From: Croceivirga lutea
GTDB lineage: Bacteria > Bacteroidota > Bacteroidia > Flavobacteriales > Flavobacteriaceae
Direction: 5' to 3'
Assembly (NCBI RefSeq): GCF_014235875.1
Contig: NZ_JACJUK010000006.1
Coordinates: 62,001 to 126,000 of the forward strand
Length of the DNA: 64,000 nt
The notes beneath the pieces were generated by a model that was given only the letters and a program-made list of their open reading frames with translations, searched no databases and had not been told where the DNA came from. Made by a program: the position numbers and the translations under genes. Shown here piece after piece: positions 59,349 to 64,000 of this stretch (position 1 is the first letter of the stretch; each line of letters opens with the position of its first letter).

Positions 59349-59383
59349 TAACAAGTTACTTTAGTACTATCAAAAACTTGTTA
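59349..59383. promoter_or_regulatory. Inverted repeat before the DoxX-like gene
   Basis: TAACAAGTT (59349-59357) and AACTTGTTA (59375-59383) are perfect 9-bp complements separated by 17 bases. The right arm ends 3 bases before the ATG at 59386, so it could be an operator or a hairpin that hides the start codon. Confidence 0.4.
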
Positions 59384-59385
59384 TT

Positions 59386-59781
59386 ATGAAAACTAATCTA
59401 CTTTATTACCGTATTATTTTAGGTGTTTTTTGTATGGCCATGATTGGTGTAGTACTCAATAGTTTTATTAATTATGAATCAGTTTCTGAAACTATTCTAA
59501 ACTTGGGTTACCCACCTTATTTACTTTACATAATAGGAGCTGCCCAAACACTTGGAGTACTATTGCTTATAACTAATAAAGCAGGAGATTTTACTGAATG
59601 GATTTATGCTGGATTCTTTTTTAATCTTACTCTTGGTTTCATTGCGCATTTGGTATCTAACTTGGGTAACGGGGCTTCGGCAATATTATGTTTAATTCCG
59701 CTATTTATGAATTACTTTTTATATCGAAAAATTACAACTAACCCTGCTTACTCAGAAAAAACAGAAAGCTTATTATTTTAA
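59386..59781 (+). CDS. DoxX-like four-helix membrane protein
   Basis: The product is 131 residues with about four membrane helices (IILGVFCMAMIGVVLNSF, YLLYIIGAAQTLGVLLLI, WIYAGFFFNLTLGFIAHLV, AILCLIPLFMNYFLY). The pattern and the Gly-Ala-Gln segment in helix 2 are those of the DoxX/DoxD-like family. The function is unknown; relatives take part in thiosulfate or redox chemistry, but no partner is adjacent. A 9-bp inverted repeat abuts its start. Confidence 0.75.
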   Translation: MKTNLLYYRIILGVFCMAMIGVVLNSFINYESVSETILNLGYPPYLLYIIGAAQTLGVLLLITNKAGDFTEWIYAGFFFNLTLGFIAHLVSNLGNGASAILCLIPLFMNYFLYRKITTNPAYSEKTESLLF

Positions 59782-59802
59782 AATAAGTATACTATCACTA
59801 AA

Positions 59803-59831
59803 AAAAGCCGCTACAAATTGTAGCGGCTTTT
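59803..59831. terminator. Two-way terminator between the DoxX-like gene and Mpl
   Basis: AAAAGCCGCTACA (59803-59815) and TGTAGCGGCTTTT (59819-59831) form a perfect 13-bp stem with a 3-nt loop. A and T runs on both sides allow use from either strand. It ends two bases before the mpl stop. Confidence 0.88.
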
Positions 59832-59832
59832 C

Positions 59833-61185
59833 TTATAATAGCTCTTGAATTTCATCAAAATTTAATCCTCCGTAATTACCAGAACTCATTAAAAGCAGTG
59901 CTGTTTGATGTAAGTCTTTTTGAAACAAGTAGGTTCTAAATGCTTGTGGGTTTGTAAATACATTTAAGTCTTTTCTATTAAAGCTATCCATAATTTGCTG
60001 GTTTGTAACTTCATCTAGCTTTTTAATCTTAACCGCTTCTGGAGAAAAGAATACAGCTGCCTCATCTGCCACTTCTAATGCACCTTTATATTCATTTAAA
60101 AACTCAGCATTTAAACTACTGTAAGAGTGCAGTTCTAAACATGCTAATAATTTTTTATCAGGAAACTGATTCTTCAATGCTTGAGTTGTTGCTTTTACTT
60201 TACTTGGAGAGTGCGCAAAATCTTTAAAAGCAATGCTCGTTTTACCTTCCCCAATTTTTTCCATGCGTTTACTCGCCCCTTTAAAAGAGGAAATAGCCTC
60301 ATAAAATTCTTCTTCATCAACCCCTAATTGTTGACAAATCCATTTAGCACCAGCAAGATTACTAAGATTATGTGCACCAAAAATTTCTAATGGCATTGGA
60401 CCATCCATTGTTTCGATATAGGTTACACCGTCTTCTACATAGTGCTCTGGAATCTGATATGGAAACTTTCTAATGGTGTTTTCAGAGTTCTCAACAACTT
60501 TTTGAACTTCAATATCTTCAGCATTGTAAGTGATGCTGCCACCATTAACAATACCATCTACGAAAATTTTAAATTGCTCAACATAATTTTCGAAAGTTGG
60601 AAACACATTAATATGGTCCCACGCTATGCCGCTTAAAAGGGCAATGTTTGCATTATACAAATGAAACTTAGGTCTTCTATCAATAGGTGAACTTAAATAC
60701 TCATCACCCTCCAATACAATAAAATCATTTTCATTGGTTAGGTGAACCATTCTATCAAAACCTTCTAGTTGAGCACCAACCATATAATCTACAGAGATAT
60801 TGCAATAACTAAGTACATGTAAAATCATACTTGTTATTGTTGTTTTACCATGACTGCCACCAATAACAACTCTAGTTTTATTTTTAGATTGTTCGTATAA
60901 AAATTCTGGATAAGAGTAAATTTTTACACCCAGCTCCTGAGCTTTTAGTAGTTCTGGATTATCTGGTTTGGCGTGCATACCTAATATTACAGCGTCAATA
61001 TCTTCTGTAATTTTTTCTGGAAACCAACCAAATTCTTGAGGAAGTAAACCCTTTTTGCTCAATCTACTTTTAGAAGGTTCAAATATTACATCGTCACTCC
61101 CGGTAACGGTATAGCCTTTATACTCAAGGGCCAAGGCCAAATTATGCATAGCACTGCCACCTATGGCAATAAAATGGATTCTCAT
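59833..61185 (-). CDS. mpl: UDP-N-acetylmuramate tripeptide ligase Mpl
   Basis: The product is 450 residues of a Mur ligase that joins recycled tripeptide (Ala-Glu-DAP) to UDP-MurNAc. The N-terminal Rossmann domain (HFIAIGGSAMHNLALALEYK) is followed by the ATP loop GGSHGKTTITSM and then FIVLEGDEYLSSPIDRRPKF. The third domain starts near KRMEKIGEGKTSIAFKDFAH with the loop SPSKVKATTQAL. These features separate Mpl from MurC. It is monocistronic. Confidence 0.9.
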   Translation of the reverse strand: MRIHFIAIGGSAMHNLALALEYKGYTVTGSDDVIFEPSKSRLSKKGLLPQEFGWFPEKITEDIDAVILGMHAKPDNPELLKAQELGVKIYSYPEFLYEQSKNKTRVVIGGSHGKTTITSMILHVLSYCNISVDYMVGAQLEGFDRMVHLTNENDFIVLEGDEYLSSPIDRRPKFHLYNANIALLSGIAWDHINVFPTFENYVEQFKIFVDGIVNGGSITYNAEDIEVQKVVENSENTIRKFPYQIPEHYVEDGVTYIETMDGPMPLEIFGAHNLSNLAGAKWICQQLGVDEEEFYEAISSFKGASKRMEKIGEGKTSIAFKDFAHSPSKVKATTQALKNQFPDKKLLACLELHSYSSLNAEFLNEYKGALEVADEAAVFFSPEAVKIKKLDEVTNQQIMDSFNRKDLNVFTNPQAFRTYLFQKDLHQTALLLMSSGNYGGLNFDEIQELL

Positions 61186-61255
61186 TTAAAATAATTTCAA
61201 TTTCAAAGATACATTGAAAATTACCTACCTTTTGGCGAATAAAACTTTAATAAAA

Positions 61256-61567
61256 ATGAACTTAGCTAACATAAGCTCAAAAGAAATTATGCCAGGTTAT
61301 CACGGAAAATTAATACATGGCGATAAAATAAGTTGGGCCTTTTGGACAGTTGAAAAAGGTGCCGAAGTTCCAGAGCATCATCACCATCACGAACAAATAA
61401 TGCATGTAGTTAAAGGCGATTTTGAATTTACCCTTGGTAACGAAACCAAGGTTTATAAAGCTGGTGATGTGGTTGTAATTCCTTCTAACACCCCGCATTC
61501 TGGTAAAGCAATTACTTCTTGTGAATTAATGGATGTTTTTAGTCCCGTGAGAGAAGAATACCGCTAA
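61256..61567 (+). CDS. Cupin-domain protein
   Basis: The product is 103 residues with one conserved cupin barrel. Motif 1 is PEHHHHHEQIMHVVKGDFEF with several His metal ligands and the Glu, and motif 2 is YKAGDVVVIPSNTPHSGKA. The ATG at 61256 (MNLANISSKE) is used. An in-frame TTG at 61214 is rejected because a -7-like sequence (TACCTTTT) lies between the two. It could be a small metal-dependent dioxygenase, an isomerase or a binding protein. It may form a unit with the SDR 57 bp downstream. Confidence 0.85.
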   Translation: MNLANISSKEIMPGYHGKLIHGDKISWAFWTVEKGAEVPEHHHHHEQIMHVVKGDFEFTLGNETKVYKAGDVVVIPSNTPHSGKAITSCELMDVFSPVREEYR

Positions 61568-61624
61568 CTATTTACAGAAATAAGATTTGTAAAGAACTTA
61601 AAAAAGACTTAGAAAAACTGAACA

Positions 61625-62410
61625 ATGAATATTAGTCTCAAGGGAAAAAATGCTTTAGTTGGTGGTAGTAGTGGTGGTATTGGCAAAGGTATTGCCGAAC
61701 AATTAGCAGAAAGTGGTGCTAGTGTTACCGTAATGGCTAGGAGTGAAAATAAACTGAAGCAATTAATTAACAACCTACCCACAGAAGACGGCCAAAAACA
61801 TGAATACCTGGTAGTTGATTTTTCAGACTTTGATTCTTATTCAACTATTATTTCTACTTACTTCAAAAAAAACACTGTAGATATTCTAGTCAACAACACT
61901 CAAGGTCCCGAGGCAGGAGGAGCATTAGAAAAAAAAGTGGACGACTACCAAACAGCATTTGATTTGCTTTTTAAAACAATAGTTTTTACCACAGAATTAG
62001 CCGTAGAGCAAATGCAAAAAAACGGTTGGGGAAGAATAATTAATGTAGCTTCAATTTCGGTTAAAGAGCCTTTAAACTATTTGGCTCTTTCTAATACTAT
62101 TAGAGCAGCTGTGGTTACTTGGGCTAAAGGTTTAGCATCAGATGTGGGTCAATTTGGAATTACAGTAAATAGTATTTTAACTGGTTATTTTGATACTGAA
62201 CGTATTGCACAATTAAACGCCAAAAAAGCGGAAAAAATGGGTGTCTCTCAAAATAAAGTTCGTAAAACCATGGAAGAAATGGTTCCTGTAAAACGTATTG
62301 GTCAACCAATAGAATATGGCTACCTAGTGGCATTTTTGGCATCAGAAAAAGCTGCTTTTATTACCGGTATTAATATGCCTATAGATGGTGGATTATTAAA
62401 ATCATTGTAA
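61625..62410 (+). CDS. SDR-family protein lacking the catalytic Tyr and Lys
   Basis: The product is 261 residues with the Rossmann nucleotide site intact in outline (LVGGSSGGIGKGIAEQL, NNTQG in place of NNAG). The active-site Ser is present (VASIS, S143), but the YxASK motif reads LALSN at 153-157, so Tyr and Lys are replaced by Leu and Asn. The end (FITGINMPIDGGL) is typical of FabG-like SDRs. It matches a known SDR subgroup with an imperfect catalytic tetrad. The reaction, if any, is unknown. Confidence 0.85.
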   Translation: MNISLKGKNALVGGSSGGIGKGIAEQLAESGASVTVMARSENKLKQLINNLPTEDGQKHEYLVVDFSDFDSYSTIISTYFKKNTVDILVNNTQGPEAGGALEKKVDDYQTAFDLLFKTIVFTTELAVEQMQKNGWGRIINVASISVKEPLNYLALSNTIRAAVVTWAKGLASDVGQFGITVNSILTGYFDTERIAQLNAKKAEKMGVSQNKVRKTMEEMVPVKRIGQPIEYGYLVAFLASEKAAFITGINMPIDGGLLKSL

Positions 62411-62489
62411 CCTATAAAGTTTCTAACTAGTTGTTTGTAAGCAAGAAAAATTGTTAATTTGAAAAAACCAACTACAAACCCAACAATTA

Positions 62490-62870
62490 ATGCCTCCGAT
62501 ATTATTTAAAGTTACCAGGGTTTTATTAGCAATTATCTTACTGATTTTTGGTTCGAATAAAATGCTACATTTTCTACCTATGAATATTGAAGCTATACCT
62601 ACTGCGGCTTTAGATTTTACTTCATCATTAAAGAATACCTATGCGCTATATCTGATTTCAATACTAGAAATTTTGGCAGCTATAGCATTTTTAACAAATC
62701 GCTACGGGGCTTTAATGGCTCTTATTTTAATGAGCATTTCTATTAATGCTTTTCTGTACCATTTATTTTTATTACCACAAGGTTTGGCGCTATCAATAGT
62801 ATTTTTAGTTTTTAATATTGTTATATTAATTGGGTATAAAGAGCGGTATACAGAACTATTAAAAGCTTAA
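62490..62870 (+). CDS. DoxX-family-like membrane protein
   Basis: The product is 126 residues with four membrane helices (FKVTRVLLAIILLIFGSNKM, LYLISILEILAAIAFLTNRY, ALMALILMSISINAFLYHLF, LSIVFLVFNIVILIGY). The motif GSNKMLHFLPM after helix 1 and the hydrophobic pattern suggest a DoxX-like protein. The function is unknown. It is a second DoxX-like gene in the same 4 kb; sequence similarity to the 59386 gene is not obvious. Confidence 0.7.
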   Translation: MPPILFKVTRVLLAIILLIFGSNKMLHFLPMNIEAIPTAALDFTSSLKNTYALYLISILEILAAIAFLTNRYGALMALILMSISINAFLYHLFLLPQGLALSIVFLVFNIVILIGYKERYTELLKA

Positions 62871-62881
62871 GTACCTAACAG

Positions 62882-62931
62882 AAAACATCCATTAACTCAA
62901 TGTAAACATTGTTTTACGAGATGGTTGTTTT
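62882..62931. other. Nested inverted repeats downstream of the DoxX-like gene
   Basis: Outer arms AAAACATCCA and TGGTTGTTTT (62882-62891, 62922-62931) pair with one mismatch. An inner CAATG/CATTG hairpin (62898-62902, 62907-62911) sits in the loop. There is no long T run, so it may be a weak terminator or a binding site. Confidence 0.3.
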
Positions 62932-62984
62932 AAATTTTAGTTTACTCCATTAGTTTGGCTTCATAACTTTTTAATCTAAATATT

Positions 62985-63413
62985 ATGAAAACTACTACGA
63001 ACTTTACGTCATCTCAATTTGTAATTGCCAAACAACCTATTTTTAATACCTGCCTTATTTTTATTTTTTTACTGTTTTCAAGCTATAGTTTTGCTCAAGA
63101 GAGCTATACGGTTAAAGGTAAAGTGTTAGATGAGCTTAATTCTCCATTAAATGGAGTAAATGTGGTTTTAAAGAATAGCGACGAAGGTGTTGTTACTGAT
63201 ATTGATGGCAATTTTGAATTCTTAAAACCACTACAACTAAATGATGTTTTGGTATTTAGTTATTTGGGTTACGAACCCAAAGAGTATAAGATTCAATCTC
63301 AAAATGAAAAAGAACTAAACATTACCATCCAATTTGAAGTTTCTGATGTTATTTTAATGGGTGCAATTTCCACTGATGAATTATTTTCATCAACAAAAAG
63401 CAAGCAAAATTGA
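62985..63413 (+). CDS. Exported CarboxypepD_reg-like domain protein
   Basis: The product is 142 residues. After a 38-residue N-terminal extension and signal (FIFLLFSSYSFAQ) there is one regulatory-like beta-sandwich (KVLDELNSPLNGVNVVLKN, GVVTDIDGNFEFL, LGYEPKEYKIQ). It stops soon after, with no plug or barrel. The domain matches the N-terminus of TonB receptors and of the tandem pair at 11124-14194. Its stop overlaps the TTG start of the next gene, so the two are translationally coupled. Confidence 0.78.
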   Translation: MKTTTNFTSSQFVIAKQPIFNTCLIFIFLLFSSYSFAQESYTVKGKVLDELNSPLNGVNVVLKNSDEGVVTDIDGNFEFLKPLQLNDVLVFSYLGYEPKEYKIQSQNEKELNITIQFEVSDVILMGAISTDELFSSTKSKQN

Positions 63414-64000
63414 ATTTTGTTTTTTCTAAAAAACTAAAGCTCTTTTTAATTCTATTGAATTTACATAGTATAATGTACGCTCAGCATGAGGAAAAAACCA
63501 ATACGGTTTTTGCTCGTGCTGATAGTATAGCCGCTACCTATGAGGCTTCTGCGATTGAAAACCTGCCAGTTTTAGTTCATAATTTAACTGCTAACCTTGC
63601 CTCAAAAAAAGAAAAATTTAGAGCAATATATATGTGGGTAAGTACTCATATAAAAAATGACTATTACGCTTATGAAAGAGTCAAGAAAAATCATCAAAAA
63701 TTTTCTGAGGATACTACAGCATTTTTAAAGTGGAATAGCAAACAATTTTTTAAAGCCTTAAGAAATATTAGAAAACACCAGAAAGCGAGCTGTACTGGTT
63801 ATGCCTACTTAATACAACATATGGCACAGCTAGCTAATATTGAGTGTGTAATAGTAAATGGCTATGGTAAAACAGCAACTACCTTAACGTACGAGAATAG
63901 TCTACCTAACCATTCATGGAACGCCGTTTTCTTAGAAAACAAATGGTACTTATGTGATGCAACTTGGTCTGCCGGAAAAGTGGTATTCGACGAAGGACTA
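63410..64000 (+). CDS. Exported transglutaminase-like protein (3' end outside window)
   Basis: The frame from TTG 63410 codes for a signal peptide (NFVFSKKLKLFLILLNLHSI, then MYAQ) and a domain with the papain-like triad: Cys in KASCTGYAYL, His in NHSWNAVFLE and Asp in YLCDATWSAG. The TTG overlaps the upstream stop (ATTGA). An ATG at 63473 would cut off the signal peptide and is less likely. It is probably a periplasmic protease or transglutaminase-fold protein. The reading frame is open at the window end. Confidence 0.75.
   Translation, partial: MNFVFSKKLKLFLILLNLHSIMYAQHEEKTNTVFARADSIAATYEASAIENLPVLVHNLTANLASKKEKFRAIYMWVSTHIKNDYYAYERVKKNHQKFSEDTTAFLKWNSKQFFKALRNIRKHQKASCTGYAYLIQHMAQLANIECVIVNGYGKTATTLTYENSLPNHSWNAVFLENKWYLCDATWSAGKVVFDEGL

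Overview
The window reads as a chromosomal segment of a marine flavobacterium (Bacteroidota, probably Flavobacteriaceae). The reasons are low G+C, a SusC/SusD pair, an ECF sigma/FecR/TonB-receptor cassette, a green-type proteorhodopsin next to a retinal-forming oxygenase, Bacteroidota-type promoters (TTTG, 19 nt, TAnnTTTG), few visible Shine-Dalgarno sequences, and the joined str-S10-spc-alpha ribosomal superoperon. No phage, transposase, CRISPR array, tRNA or rRNA was seen.

Layout. 1-4375: a partial divergent lipoprotein, then an ECF sigma factor, an anti-sigma FecR and a TonB-dependent receptor that senses and imports an unknown ligand. 4352-6073: the phototrophy pair, blh (beta-carotene cleavage to retinal) and proteorhodopsin, transcribed divergently. 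Their 99-bp spacer holds two matched 32-bp inverted repeats. 6139-8717: an M90 peptidase and argS. 8812-11017: a VOC-fold gene interrupted by one in-frame TAG, a small unknown protein and a YbjT-like SDR, joined by stop/start overlaps. 11124-14194: two tandem paralogous exported proteins. 14195-16048: two guanidine-modifying hydrolases (CtlX and DDAH-like). 16183-22167: a small membrane protein, citrate synthase, a starch/glycogen synthase, enolase and carA.

22254-39292 is one 17-kb minus-strand array running rpsL, rpsG, fusA, rpsJ, then rplC through rplQ, including secY, infA, rpmJ and rpoA. It has a near-perfect promoter before rpsL. Its only long gaps, before rplC and before rpsD, each carry terminator-like hairpins and look like regulatory leaders. 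tuf is absent from the array.

39834-49254: a SusC/SusD uptake system with a third lipoprotein, ended by a terminator, then a large FG-GAP/ASPIC surface lipoprotein. No carbohydrate-active enzyme accompanies it. 49362-61185: housekeeping genes (rlmB, rhomboid, rarA, a YjjG-like phosphatase, a deacetylase-like protein, radC, Mpl) mixed with an uncharacterised three-gene envelope operon (53016-55936). 61256-64000: a cupin, an SDR lacking its catalytic Tyr and Lys, DoxX-like membrane proteins, and an exported CarboxypepD_reg-like protein coupled to a transglutaminase-like protein cut by the window end.
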